This document shows, in pieces, positions 50,805-60,602 of a DNA stretch of 64,000 bases. A program made the translations under genes and the position numbers. Position 1 is the first letter of the stretch; every line of letters starts with the position of its first letter. Origin of the DNA: Chrysophaeum taylorii (taxonomy: Eukaryota > Sar > Pelagophyceae > Pelagomonadales > Pelagomonadaceae); the NCBI GenBank assembly GCA_029834535.1, contig JAQMWT010000081.1:216750-280749 (forward strand), given 5' to 3'. The notes under the pieces were generated by a model, which searched no databases, had not been told where the DNA came from, and saw only the letters and a list, made by a program, of their open reading frames with translations.

Positions 50805-51236
50805 TAAGGTGTAGGTAGGCGTACACGATAATAATTACCGGGCACGTCGTCGATCCCCCCTCCCCCAGAGTTTGTTTGTTTCCAGCGATACCACTCACCA
50901 CCGGCAAGAGCCACCGGCATGATCGGGTTGGCGGCGGCGAATCGACAAAGGTATTTTTGACTTGAGGGAGGGATGTAAATGGGATGTAAATAAGTACACG
51001 AGGAGCGTCCATTCTCTGCGGGCTGGCCCCACGCGCGAATGCATGTACGCGTGCACGAGGGCAGGCGCAGGCGCGCACTCACTTTAACATTCAGTCAGTC
51101 AGTCAGTGTCAAGAAGAAAAAAAAAAGGGCGGCGCAGCAGCGAATACGGGGCTCTGATGGGCGAAAAGCTAGCGCGCTCGCTCGCTTGCCCAGGAGGAGG
51201 CGGACACACACTTGTCGCGTGTGGTCCCGCGTCTCA
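50805..51236. other. convergent spacer between the RING and POR genes
   Basis: 430 bp with a CAGT repeat near 51091-51108 and a poly-A run. No gene is seen. Confidence 0.6.
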
Positions 51237-52547
51237 TCACGAGGAGGGGTCATCGAGCGGGGGCTTGTCGAGGCCGACCATCGCCATGGAGAGGTCGTAC
51301 ATGTCTTTGGCGGTTTTGCCGTCGGCGGTAGATTGGGAGTATTGGTTCTCGAAAATGTCTCCGCCCGAGCCGCCGGCGCCGCGGACCTCCTTGGCAAAGG
51401 GGTCGTAGAGGCCGACTTGCTGGGCGTTGCCGTTCCAGCTCCAGTAGACGCCGGACTTGGAACAGACGGGGTCGTCGACGACCTGCTTGAGTCGCGAGCC
51501 GGCCTCTTCCTCGGAGACGTAGCCGCCGGTGACGTACTTCATGAAGTAGGGAAAGACCGTGCGGAACCATCCTCGTTTTTCTCTGAAGAGACCCGTCTCG
51601 GCGATGCAGCCCGGGTACAATGAGTTGAAGGTGATGCCGGTCTTGTCGTGGTAGCGGCGATGGAGCTCCTGCACGGTCATCATGTTGCAGACCTTGGAGT
51701 CCTTGTAGGCTTTGGCACCGAAGAAGGATCCGCCGTCGGCCATCTCGCTCCCCGTGCCCTGCTTGAAGCCATCGAGATTCCCGAGGTCGGCGCGCGGATA
51801 CACTAAACCCCCGCCGATCGTGTTCTGGTTGCCGGTGATGGATCCGACGATAACGACTCTAGCGTCGCTCGCGCGCTTCATATCCGGGAGAAGCAGTTGC
51901 GTCAACAAGAAGTGGCCCAAATGGTTGACACCCATCGTCATTTCGTAGCCATCTTCGGTGAATCGGGGTTTGGGGTCGGTGGGAAGGTAGACGGCGGCAT
52001 TGCAGACGAGGCTGTCGAGGGGTCGCGGACCCTTGAACGCCTTGAGATTGAAGACGAAGCTTCGCACCGATTTGAACGATCCGAGTTCGAGCTTCATAAC
52101 CGTGTACGAGTTCGGCGGGAATCCCATGTCCGAGGCGATTTTCTGTGCCTTCTCGACGTTGCGGCACGCTAGCACGACGTAATACTCGCCAGACTTGGCC
52201 AGCTCGTACGCGCCGTACAAGCCTAACCCCGAGGACGCGCCCGTGACAACCACGAGCTTGCGTGTCCCGATCAAGATTCCCCCATTCACCTTGGGAAACT
52301 GCGTCGAGCTGTCCACAGGCGGGTTCTCGAGTTGTGGTGCCTGCTTGAGCTTCTTCTTCTCTGAGGACGAGGGTTCGGGCGCCGTCACTGTCATCGTCGT
52401 GGCGACATCGTGGTGCGATGAGGTTCTCCTGACGCGAGACGAAGAGTGGTGGTGGTGGTGGAGCCGGGGCTCGTTCGCCACGAAGAACCCCATCGTCGTC
52501 CCCACCAAAAAGGTCAGGACCGCCATCCGAGGCGTCGTTGTCGCCAT
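51237..52547 (-). CDS. POR: light-dependent NADPH:protochlorophyllide oxidoreductase
   Basis: 436 aa. Reduces ring D of protochlorophyllide to chlorophyllide in light, in the plastid. The NADPH loop VTGASSGLG lies near residue 105, then NAAVYLP and NHLGHFLLTQLLLPDM follow. The active-site Y280-K-D-S-K284 is preceded by a lid segment, and FNSLYPGCIAETGLFREKR matches POR. The usual POR length without presequence is about 330, so about 95 residues are presequence. It contains MATTTPRMAVLTFLVGTTMGFFVA, a signal-peptide-like start, then a His/Ser-rich transit part, as expected for complex plastids. The start ATG at 52547 follows a non-ATG extension. It is divergent from the PhyH gene (152 bp between start codons). 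Confidence 0.97.
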   Translation of the reverse strand: MATTTPRMAVLTFLVGTTMGFFVANEPRLHHHHHSSSRVRRTSSHHDVATTMTVTAPEPSSSEKKKLKQAPQLENPPVDSSTQFPKVNGGILIGTRKLVVVTGASSGLGLYGAYELAKSGEYYVVLACRNVEKAQKIASDMGFPPNSYTVMKLELGSFKSVRSFVFNLKAFKGPRPLDSLVCNAAVYLPTDPKPRFTEDGYEMTMGVNHLGHFLLTQLLLPDMKRASDARVVIVGSITGNQNTIGGGLVYPRADLGNLDGFKQGTGSEMADGGSFFGAKAYKDSKVCNMMTVQELHRRYHDKTGITFNSLYPGCIAETGLFREKRGWFRTVFPYFMKYVTGGYVSEEEAGSRLKQVVDDPVCSKSGVYWSWNGNAQQVGLYDPFAKEVRGAGGSGGDIFENQYSQSTADGKTAKDMYDLSMAMVGLDKPPLDDPSS

Positions 52548-52581
52548 TTTTTTTTCTTCCAAGCCCAGGCTCCTCTCTAGA

Positions 52582-52587
52582 TGACGT
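52582..52587 (+). promoter_or_regulatory. TGACGT bZIP/aureochrome-type core between POR and PhyH genes
   Basis: TGACGT is the known core of aureochrome (blue-light bZIP) and other bZIP sites in stramenopiles. It sits 35 bp upstream of the POR start codon and 113 bp upstream of the dioxygenase start. GCCACGTAC lies at about 52667. A six-base match alone can occur by chance. Confidence 0.35.
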
Positions 52588-52699
52588 GCTCAAGTGCAAG
52601 CCAAGGGCAACAATCCCACAGGATCGCGAGTTCAATCAAACTACTTGTTGCTTACCCCCAGCCGTGCCACGTACATTGAACCCCCTAGGATTGCGCGCG

Positions 52700-53863
52700 A
52701 TGCGAGCTTTTTTCGTTCTCGCGTTGGGCCTCGTCGTCGCCTGGGCGTTCGTGCCCGTGGGGGACCAGGCGGTGAGACGAAGAGGAGGAGTCGTCGTGGA
52801 GGGCATCGACGTGAACGTCTGGGACTACGTGTGGGATCGACAGGACCCCAAGGTGGCGTTGCCTGAAGGCGTCACCGAAGATTCGGACCCCGCGCCCTTC
52901 ACAATCACCCAAGAGCAGATCGCAACGTTGAAGCGCGACGGCGTCGTCCACATTCCGGGGGTCCTGACGCCCGAATGGCTCGCCCACATCCGGGCTCTAA
53001 CGGACCACCAAGTCTCTCACCCTCACGTTTGGGCGTCGCCGGGCGTCGCCTCGGGCCTCTACGACTACGTCCAGCGCAACGTCTGGACGACGAACGACGG
53101 GTTTATGAAGTTCTTATACCATTCCCCCGTCTCCTCGGTTCTCGCCCACCTCGGAGAGGCTAAGACGTCGGTCCGCCTCACCACTGACCTCCTCATGGTC
53201 AACCCCAACAAGGGCTTCAAATGGCATCAAGACAACCAAAACGGCCCCGTCGGCTTCGACGACGCGCTCCGGTGGTGGGTTACTATGGACGACACCCCCC
53301 GCGACTACGGAGCCCCCGTCTACCTCCGACGCTCGCACGAAAACGAATTCGTCGACGACGAAGCCGTCTTCGTCTCTCTCGATCAGGGCGATCTTCCAAA
53401 ATATGCCGACGACATGCTCGAATTCCGTCCCAAGGCCGGCGACATGATCGTATGGCACGCGCGCACGATCCACAAGATTGACGGACCCGAATCCCAAGAC
53501 TGGGGTGATCGCCGCCGCCGCGTCCTCGGGGGCACCGTCGCCATCGACGACGCGAACTACAAGGACAAGCAAAAGGTCGAGTTTGCGGACATGGGTCGCC
53601 ACCAATTGAAGGACGGAGACCCCCTTACCGACCCACACTTTCCCCGCATCTGGCCGAGACCCGTCCCCGAGGAAAAGGTTGCTCGCTTTCAGGGCGCCGT
53701 CGGCCGCTCCGTGCCCGGCTTCGCGCGCATGCTCGGCGCCCTCTTTTCCTACAAAACCATCCAGCAATTCGGCTCGTGGGGTAACGTCGTCAAAATCGAA
53801 AAGCCCACCGCTGCCGACGACGACGTAAAATCCGCCGCCACCGCCCCCGCGAGGTCCCGCTGA
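52700..53863 (+). CDS. plastid-targeted phytanoyl-CoA dioxygenase-family (2OG-Fe(II)) enzyme
   Basis: 387 aa from the ATG at 52700. Residues 1-20 are a signal peptide ending AWAFVP, close to the heterokont plastid motif ASAFAP. The PhyH fold carries the iron ligands H-Q-D (KWHQDNQNG, near residue 175) and a distal His in IVWHARTIHKI (near 257), with RRRVLGGT holding the likely 2-oxoglutarate Arg. It should hydroxylate or desaturate a lipid-like or pigment substrate using 2OG and O2. It is head-to-head with POR over 152 bp, which suggests co-regulation with chlorophyll synthesis. Chlorophyll c synthase is reported to be a 2OG-Fe(II) dioxygenase that acts on protochlorophyllide, so a role in that branch is possible but unproven. 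Confidence 0.85.
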   Translation: MRAFFVLALGLVVAWAFVPVGDQAVRRRGGVVVEGIDVNVWDYVWDRQDPKVALPEGVTEDSDPAPFTITQEQIATLKRDGVVHIPGVLTPEWLAHIRALTDHQVSHPHVWASPGVASGLYDYVQRNVWTTNDGFMKFLYHSPVSSVLAHLGEAKTSVRLTTDLLMVNPNKGFKWHQDNQNGPVGFDDALRWWVTMDDTPRDYGAPVYLRRSHENEFVDDEAVFVSLDQGDLPKYADDMLEFRPKAGDMIVWHARTIHKIDGPESQDWGDRRRRVLGGTVAIDDANYKDKQKVEFADMGRHQLKDGDPLTDPHFPRIWPRPVPEEKVARFQGAVGRSVPGFARMLGALFSYKTIQQFGSWGNVVKIEKPTAADDDVKSAATAPARSR

Positions 53864-54855
53864 CCTTGTTGTTGTTGTTTTTTCCAAAGCGAAAGGCACG
53901 CCGCGCCGGCGACGACGATCACATCTGCTTATTCTTTTTTCTTTCGGGAGGGCACTCATCATCATCATCATCATCATCATCATCAGACCCAGCGACGCCG
54001 TTTGGTCGGTCGGTCGGTCGGTCGGTCGGTCGGTCGGCTATCTGGAATGGATCTCCCTTCCTTCCTTCACCAAGCTCTCCCTTCTTTTCGCTTTCTTGTG
54101 GTTCACTCACCCGTATCCTTCCTTTCTGGTGTTCGTATGACAGCGGCCGGATACCATCACCACCACCACACTGCACACTTCCTGCCGCGGGGCCGTGCGA
54201 TATTATTATAACACGCGCGCACGATCCACCTCCAACCTTACGAACCATTATGAGCCTAACGAGTCAAATTGAACATTCTCCTTTTGTGGACTTGTACGTC
54301 AAATCTATTCCAGAAAGAAAGGCGGTAGAGAACGCGCGGACTACTAACAAGTACCGTTCTCTCCACCACACAATACTACTTGCAGGGGTGGGGTGTACTA
54401 TCACGGATCAACCTTCATCTGGTGGCTTTCGCACTGGTAGAGAGAGAGCCAGACAGAACACCTACAAAGATGCACGGTATACCCCCGCAGCCTTACGGGC
54501 CGTATTGCGGGTGGTCACTCGGTGGTCGTTGTTTTGAACTGGCGAACAAGAGCCGAGCAGCACGCTATCACGACAACCAAGTCTTGGACTACAGTACAAG
54601 CGCGTTTGAGCATAAACCCGGTTTTTTCCCGCAACTGCATATCGACCGCCCCACCAACGCCGCTTGGCCACTTTCGAGTACGCCTCAAAAGGCGTCGATT
54701 GGGACCTGCTGACCTAGAAAATGTCCCGATTAGCGAGTTTTAGGCAGCGGAGACGTCTTGGGGCACTGGGTTTTGGGGGCAAGACCATCGAGTTTCGCAG
54801 GTCTCTTGGTGCCGATCGATAGCCCTTAGTCGACTTTGGGGTGGCTTGCTTCGTC
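53864..54855. other. spacer with CAT and GGTC microsatellites
   Basis: About 1 kb downstream of the dioxygenase. It contains CAT (53956-53985) and GGTC (54004-54037) repeats. Frames at 53866-54537 and 54380-54712 show no recognisable domain. No RNA gene is seen. Confidence 0.5.
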
Positions 54856-55191
54856 CCGGAGTGAGACGGTGCCTGCTCGCCTCCCGGGCTGGCCGGTTAG
54901 CACCCGGAAAGTCCGCGCTGGGATGGGGTTCGCTCGGTTGGGCAGAACGCGACGGACAGGTCGATTGTTCGTGGACCAACACGTCCGCGACCTGCGACGC
55001 TTTTGCACGACCTCGCACAAGACCGCGCGCAGTGGCGGTCCACCATCAACAACTCCGTCCTCGTCCCTCGCCTCTGGCCCCAACTGCGTGATTTTCCTCT
55101 GTGATTCCGTACCGGCTCCTGCCGGTCCGGCCTGGTTCCCATGCTCGGGAGAGGTCTGAAGTTAGTTAGTTAGTTAGTTAGTGCTTCGTCA
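54856..55191 (+). mobile_element. SINE-like element, copy 2, with (TTAG)n tail
   Basis: Diverged relative of the elements at 4331 and 57776. Shared blocks are the 5' CCTCCCGGGC-type stretch with GGCCGGTTAGCA/GGCCGGTTGGCA and the 3' GGTCCGGCCTGG, then CATGCTCGGGAGAGG and TCTGAAG, then five or more TTAG units. TGCTTCGTC flanks it at 54847-54855 and 55192-55200, a 9-bp target-site duplication. The middle third differs from the other copies. A 108-aa frame inside is not conserved. Confidence 0.75.
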
Positions 55192-55200
55192 GTACACGTG

Positions 55201-56989
55201 AGATGACGATCTTCATTTTGCGGCAAAATTTTTGGGCGCACATTCTCAAAAAGAACACGCAACGGACCGATTTTACCTAATCTCTGTGCGCCCGTTTGCG
55301 GCAGCACGATACACTGCACATTGCGAGCCACGTCGTTGTCTACGTCGCAGAGCGTGCCGTGGGTGGGGGCAGACGTCGGCAGGCACTTATGGAGGCCCTC
55401 GGGCTCACTTCCCTCCGACACGGCCTTGACTAAGGTCGTGCTCGAACAATGATGACTGAGTTCGAGGCAGTCGCAGCCAAGGTTGTCGCGCTTGAACATG
55501 CGCCGGCACGCCTGGTTCGTGCAGCGTGTGATGCATCACATGCCGCCGACCTTGTTGTTGTCCTTGGTCTTTTCTTTGAGCTATGTGACTTTGTTCCACT
55601 CCATGGTAGAAGGGAGATCTGTGCAAGTAAAGTCAGAGGGATGCGGGTGGGGCGAATATACCAGGGGATGGTGCGCGGCTTGATGCACGTTGCGGTAGAG
55701 AGGTGCTCGCCCGCAGGTTAAAACCTGCGGCCCCGGACCGCGATACCAAGTGCCAAGTCAAAACAGAGGTAGCAACGAGCACACATTCGGAGGATCCAGT
55801 CACCGACGACGAGCGTGGTGAGGACGCAGCAAGTGAGGGCGCGGTCTTGGCGATCTTGGTGCGGCGATCGAGGTGTTCGGTGACCTTCGCGAGGCGCGTC
55901 GCCGCGCTGGTGCTCCAACGTGACAGCGAGCCCCAATCCATTTCATACGCATGTTAGCTCGCCGGACGAGCTCTGGCCAGTGATCTCGCGCAACTTGGCC
56001 ATCGTGAACGTCGCGTAAAGATTGGACTTGACACCAAGCCGCCCCTTGTTCGGTGGGGTATTGCCGACACTCGCCACGGGCTGGGCGACAGCCGATTTCA
56101 GATGGGGGGGGGTGGCGCGAGAACACGATGGAAGCCCCTCCCCAGCACGAAAGTATAGCGCGGGGGGGTTGGTGACTCCTCCCCTAGGTCGCTCCTATTG
56201 CGCGGGGGGGGGGGGTCTAGCGCTGGGGCGTCGGTGAACTCCCCCCCCAGGACTCTCCCCCCACCGAGCAGGACGACGGGCATTGCAGCACCAGAGAGGA
56301 GGCTCTTCGAGGTAGGCATATTTTCGCAGAAAACATGGGATTCGAAGGGGGTGTGTGGCAACGGAAAATGGGTCGCAAGAAATGTGGCAGCCTCGAGGTA
56401 GAACGCTGCGTCTCAGAGGCCCATGAGGTAGTCGCGGAGCTTCTCCTCGGGAGCGTGGCTCTCCTCCTCCTCCCCGAGGGTGGGCTCGTCGACGGAGTCT
56501 GGCTCGTTGGCCTCGTCCATGTTCACCGGGGGCGGTACGTTGCCGTCATCGTCGTCGTCTTGAAGACAGGACGCATACAATAAATACGACGTCAAGTTTT
56601 ACGGTTTCGAGTCGCGCGTATGGCAATGGCACAGTCATTTCTCAGCAACCGCGCCCTCTGATCCGATTCTTCAACGCCTGTGCCTGCAAAGAGCGCGAGG
56701 CTAGCATAGGCGCTCCCTCGCGGCCGAGTCGCCGCCCCCCCGTCCGCGGCCGTCTGTAGGTCTAAAGCTCTGCTGATCGCCTGGGCGCCTGGCAAGCAAG
56801 GAAGGCATGCCTCGCTTTAAGACCTCTTCTAGCGCCATCACCACTGCACTTCAGAATCCCATGGAGATTACCCATAAGCCCAGCGTGGGATCTGAAAGAA
56901 TCAGGTGGTTGTGCGCATAACTTGGGTATTGAACTGTATGCTGGATCTGCTCGATGTGTGACGGGCTGAATGCCGGCTGCGAGTCGCTT
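55201..56989. other. repeat-derived spacer with possible decayed zinc-ribbon remnant
   Basis: Nothing intact. On the minus strand near 55440-55510, CTNQACRRMFKRDNLGC is reminiscent of a zinc-ribbon, and LCDVDNDVARNV follows near 55340. An acidic 60-aa open frame lies at 56413-56595 (minus) and has a poly-Asp run. Repeated GGGCGACAGCCG blocks with G-runs (56088-56270) resemble 59925-60030. All are weak. Confidence 0.4.
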
Positions 56990-57734
56990 GCTGGGGCACG
57001 AAGCGATTGTCGGCCGTCTGAAGAGCGGCTTGTCCAAGGATAGGTCGTCGCGTCAGACACTCCTGCGAAAGCCGGATGGTGCGCGCTGTTCTACACCTCA
57101 GAAAAATGCCGAAGTGTCCCCTTCACACTTTCCAAAGCTTTGTCACAGTCAGCCTTGTTTTGACGCAGAAGTCACTGAGGATACAGATCAGCGGTCAATC
57201 CGTGATGAACTTGGTGCTGTACAGTCGTCCATGACGAGTTTCGTTATCCTGTGCGGCGGCGCAATCTTTCAGCTGCTGGAGCATCGGGCGTACGTGCGGA
57301 GATATGGCCGACGCTCGCTGGTCGTCAGAGAACGTTTTCAGAGCAGTAGTGCATGATTTCTGGTCGTCCGAGAAACAACCTCAAGTATGGATATCGGCCT
57401 TCTTGGTATTTTGCCGAAGAAAGGTGATCTTTCACTCCCAGGTTCCTATCGCGGCGTGATGATGCTCGAGGTCGCGCAAAAAATTGTCTCCAACATCATA
57501 CGCGCGCGTCTCGGTGTGATCTCGGCTGAGCTCGAACACGAGTCGCAGTGCGGCTTACGGCCGGAACGGGGGACTGCCGACGCAACCTTCAGCCTGAAGA
57601 TGGCGTTGAAGAAGCGTCGTGAGCACGGCATGGAAACATGGGTACTATGCATTGATTTCATCAAGGCTTTCGACAGGATCTCGCGGGAAGCACTCTGGCG
57701 AGTGCTATCGAAATTCTGCGTTTAAGCGAAACTC

Positions 57735-57766
57735 GTATACGGTGGAGAGCTATCTCCACCGTATAC
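57735..57766. repeat. perfect 14-bp inverted repeat with 4-nt loop
   Basis: GTATACGGTGGAGA, loop GCTA, TCTCCACCGTATAC. It lies in the LINE reverse transcriptase just before the SINE insertion, and the 14-bp target-site duplication begins inside its right arm (57762). Confidence 0.9.
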
Positions 57767-57775
57767 AAGTGTGGT

Positions 57776-58097
57776 GCCTCATGAATCCTGAGCCTTGCGA
57801 GGGCATCCGCCCTCCCGGCGTAGGTTGGCACCTATTCGCCTCCCGGGCGGGCCGGTTGGCAGCCGGAACGTTCGCAGTGGGACGGGGTATGGCCGGGGGG
57901 CGCAGACGGAAGGTTATCGACGAGTTGGTTGTCAGTCACATCGCGGTCTCCTCGTCGCATGGCGACAAGCTTGATGGTCACTCTCCGCCGACCGACCTTT
58001 CGGCGCTCCTCGTCTACAGGCCCGTGATTCCGGACTGGCTCCTGTCGGTCCGGCCTGGCTCCCATGCTCGGGAGAGGTCTGAAGTTAGTTAGTTAGT
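57776..58097 (+). mobile_element. SINE-like element, copy 3, inserted in the LINE
   Basis: Flanked by perfect 14-bp direct repeats TATACAAGTGTGGT at 57762-57775 and 58098-58111, a clear target-site duplication. It ends GAGAGGTCTGAAG then TTAG units, as in the other two copies. It has about 43 bp more at the 5' end than copy 1 and is otherwise near-identical to it. No RNA polymerase III B-box (GGTTCGANNCC) is obvious, so a LINE-derived non-autonomous element is as likely as a tRNA-derived SINE. Confidence 0.88.
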
Positions 58098-59283
58098 TAT
58101 ACAAGTGTGGTTCTCCGTCTCCGACGCTACCGCCTCGATCGATTCCATAATCGGCGTTAAGCAGGGTGATGTCCTAGGTCCGGTTCTTTTCGTTCTTTAC
58201 ACGGCGGCCTTGACCATTTCATGGCGACATCGTGAAGGTCGGAAACTAGCATGCGTTTTCAGGACGAAGCACGATGATGTACTCACAGGACGTCGCTACA
58301 ACGCAAAACGCGGCACTAAGGAAGTCTCACTCGAAGAGTCAGCGTACGCAGATGATGTGGCGTTCCCGTTTCCCGATCGTCCTGCTGTGAACGAGGAGAT
58401 GCCCCGTCTCGTCGGGCGTTTAAATGCCAAACGGGGTATGGAATTCCACACAGGTGACCGCCAAGCAGGGAAAGAGTCGGTGATATTGTTCGTCGCCAAG
58501 CCAGGCATTCGTCTACAATGACCCGACAACCTACGATGGTGCCGACCTTCCCACTTAGACGTAGGTGACGGCCGTCATATCCCCGTAGTGCCGAAATTCG
58601 AATACCTGGGCTCTGTACTCTCTAGCAACAGTAGTGACTCTGAGGACGTCGAGTCTCGTCGAAAGAAGGCAGCAGCGGCTTTCGGTGCCCTCCGTCACTA
58701 CGGTTTTTCCTAGAGATACGTCTCTGCCCGAGCCAAACGAACTGTCCGCGTTGGTCTCGTCCTCGTCCTCCTCCTTCGCGGTGCGGAATCATGGTGCCTA
58801 ATAACCGAGGTTGTCTACAATTGTTTATGATGCTTTCACGCACTGTGCGCACGCGCGACGTGCCGCGTTACACGTTGCCAGACCTGGCAACATCATATCA
58901 GAACTTCAACCCTCCTCCAGCGCCTCGGCCTGGAGACTATCGACATCTCCATCTCGCGACGAAAACTTCGCTGAGCAGGCCACGATGCCCGTATGCCATA
59001 GCATCGCCTCCCTCGGAAGATGCTCACCTCCTGGTGCGCCTCCAAAAGTCCCCGCGGGTCCCCACAGTTCACGTTTGGCCGTGGTCTCAACAAGGCACTC
59101 CGCAAATTCAACATTCTAACAGCGACATGGTACTCCCTCGTTCAAAACCGTGACAACTGGCGACAACAAATCAACTCGCTCTCAATCCCCCTTTCTACCC
59201 CCTCCCAGTCTCATCGCCCAGTGATTCTAATCCCACGCGACATGCCTACGCCCCATGCATTGGGCTGGCCTCGAGTCAGTTGA

Positions 59284-60602
59284 ACTGTTATCGCGCCGGT
59301 CAAGCTGAAGTACAACAGAAATTGTATTTGTAACACGTTTATTGACATGCGCTGTACATAGTCCGTCCCTGTTGCACTCTCAAAGACACGGGCATAACAT
59401 GTGCGTATGTACATAACCACGCGCGAATCACCTGAGCGTTAGTGTGCGTGTGTTGTGCTAACCTTTTGCAATTCACATATGCTATGGAATACTTGGGGTA
59501 TGTATGTCCACTGGCAAAATTGACAGAGAAGCTTGCACCCTATTCTAATTTCTAACTGCTTTTGAAATATAGAGCAAACCTTAACAAGTGCCAGTCCTGT
59601 ATTAACTCCCCCACTGCATCGAAATCATCGTGTGTGTATAGACTCTTGCCATCACCTTGCCATCACTAGCTTTCAACCGATGGGTGTACACAGGAACATC
59701 TCTTGTTAGATCCCCCTACTCTGCCGAGAGAGAGTTCAAAACCCGACGGAAGGACCTTGCAGGTCCTCGTCTCACTTCTCATGGAACAACAACAAGCCCG
59801 AGCCTCGAAGCCGTTGTCCGGAGCCGATGTGATTAAACTCGAGCATACTATTGTTGAGTTTCTCAAGTTACCGCCTCCAGCTGCCAGAATTTTAGACTCT
59901 CGCAGGCCGATGGCCTGGCTGGGCGACAGCCGCTTCCAAGAGGGGGGCGCGCGAGAACAACGGATTGGTGGACCGCCCCCCCCCCGCGTAGAGTTTTGTG
60001 CCCGGGGTGGTCTACGACCCCCCAGCACTAAAGTTTCGTGCTAGGGAACGAAAAAAAGCCTCACTAGTGCGTCTGGAAAGGCTGCGTTTCAGAGAGCAAG
60101 TTATCTCTCCTAGCCTCAGCAACAAGACAGGCGGCACATAGACAGGAACCGACAGGCGACACATAGACAGGAACCGATGGTTACGGGTATGTCTACGTCC
60201 CTACGGGGCGCGCTTATCCATGGACTGAGCAGAGAGAGCTCAGGACAAAGACTGCACTTCTGTGTGAAACGGAGAAAGAAGAAGAAGAAGAGGTAAGGAA
60301 GAGGTGGCGTTTTCGATTGATGGCACAAGGCTTGGGGATAAGGTGCAAAGAAGTCCAAGCGCCCTTTCTCTGCAACACGTACGTACAAATTTTCAGTACG
60401 TGGGATTCCTCAGGGATTCTGTCTTTAAATGTCGACTGCTAAGAGGGGGGTGTGTGTGGGGAGCATGAAGGATGTGGGTGGGTTTGTGGGGTAGGAGGGA
60501 TGTGCCTGAGGGGCGGAGATAAGTACGCGGGACCTAGTCGGGGTCATCGCCGAGTCGTGGGGCAGGCGAAGAGAGGATGGGCCCTGTTGTCCACCGATGC
60601 AG
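59284..60602. other. 1.3-kb spacer, dispersed repeats
   Basis: The LINE 3' end probably runs into this stretch, but its limit is unclear. It includes a repeat shared with about 56088-56270 (CTGGGCGACAGCCG), a GAA tract (60270-60292), an ACACATAGACAGGAACCGA doublet (60136-60177), and the 60421-60585 repeat. No gene is recognised. Confidence 0.5.
60421..60585 (+). repeat. composite dispersed repeat beside the right Helitron unit
   Basis: 60421-60480 matches 24085-24143 inverted, and 60505-60585 matches 18699-18800. Finding both in one place suggests that the other two are pieces of a larger element. Confidence 0.6.

Larger units (their letters stand above)
56990..59283 (+). pseudogene. LINE (non-LTR retrotransposon) ORF2 reverse transcriptase, copy 2, interrupted
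   Basis: Decayed reverse transcriptase of a non-LTR element. PKKGDLSLPGSYRG (57411) and GLRPERGTADATF lead to CIDFIKAFDRISREALW (catalytic block A, about 57650). GVKQGDVLGPVLF (about 58160) and YADDVAF (catalytic YADD, about 58350) follow. Then come VPKFEYLGSVLSSNSSD with the K/R helix (about 58590) and LLRGAESWCL. The C-terminal half continues as RKLRWAGHDARMP, RLPRKML and QNRDNWRQQ (58970-59180). Frame changes and stops occur (for example TAA at 57723), and a SINE-like element is inserted at 57776-58097. Homologous to copy 1 at 13440-14565. Confidence 0.88.

Noticed and set aside
56413-56595. 60-aa acidic minus-strand frame with poly-Asp and EEEES
   Set aside because: Protein-like composition, but no ATG at the right place, no homology recognised and surrounded by repeats; left in the spacer note only.
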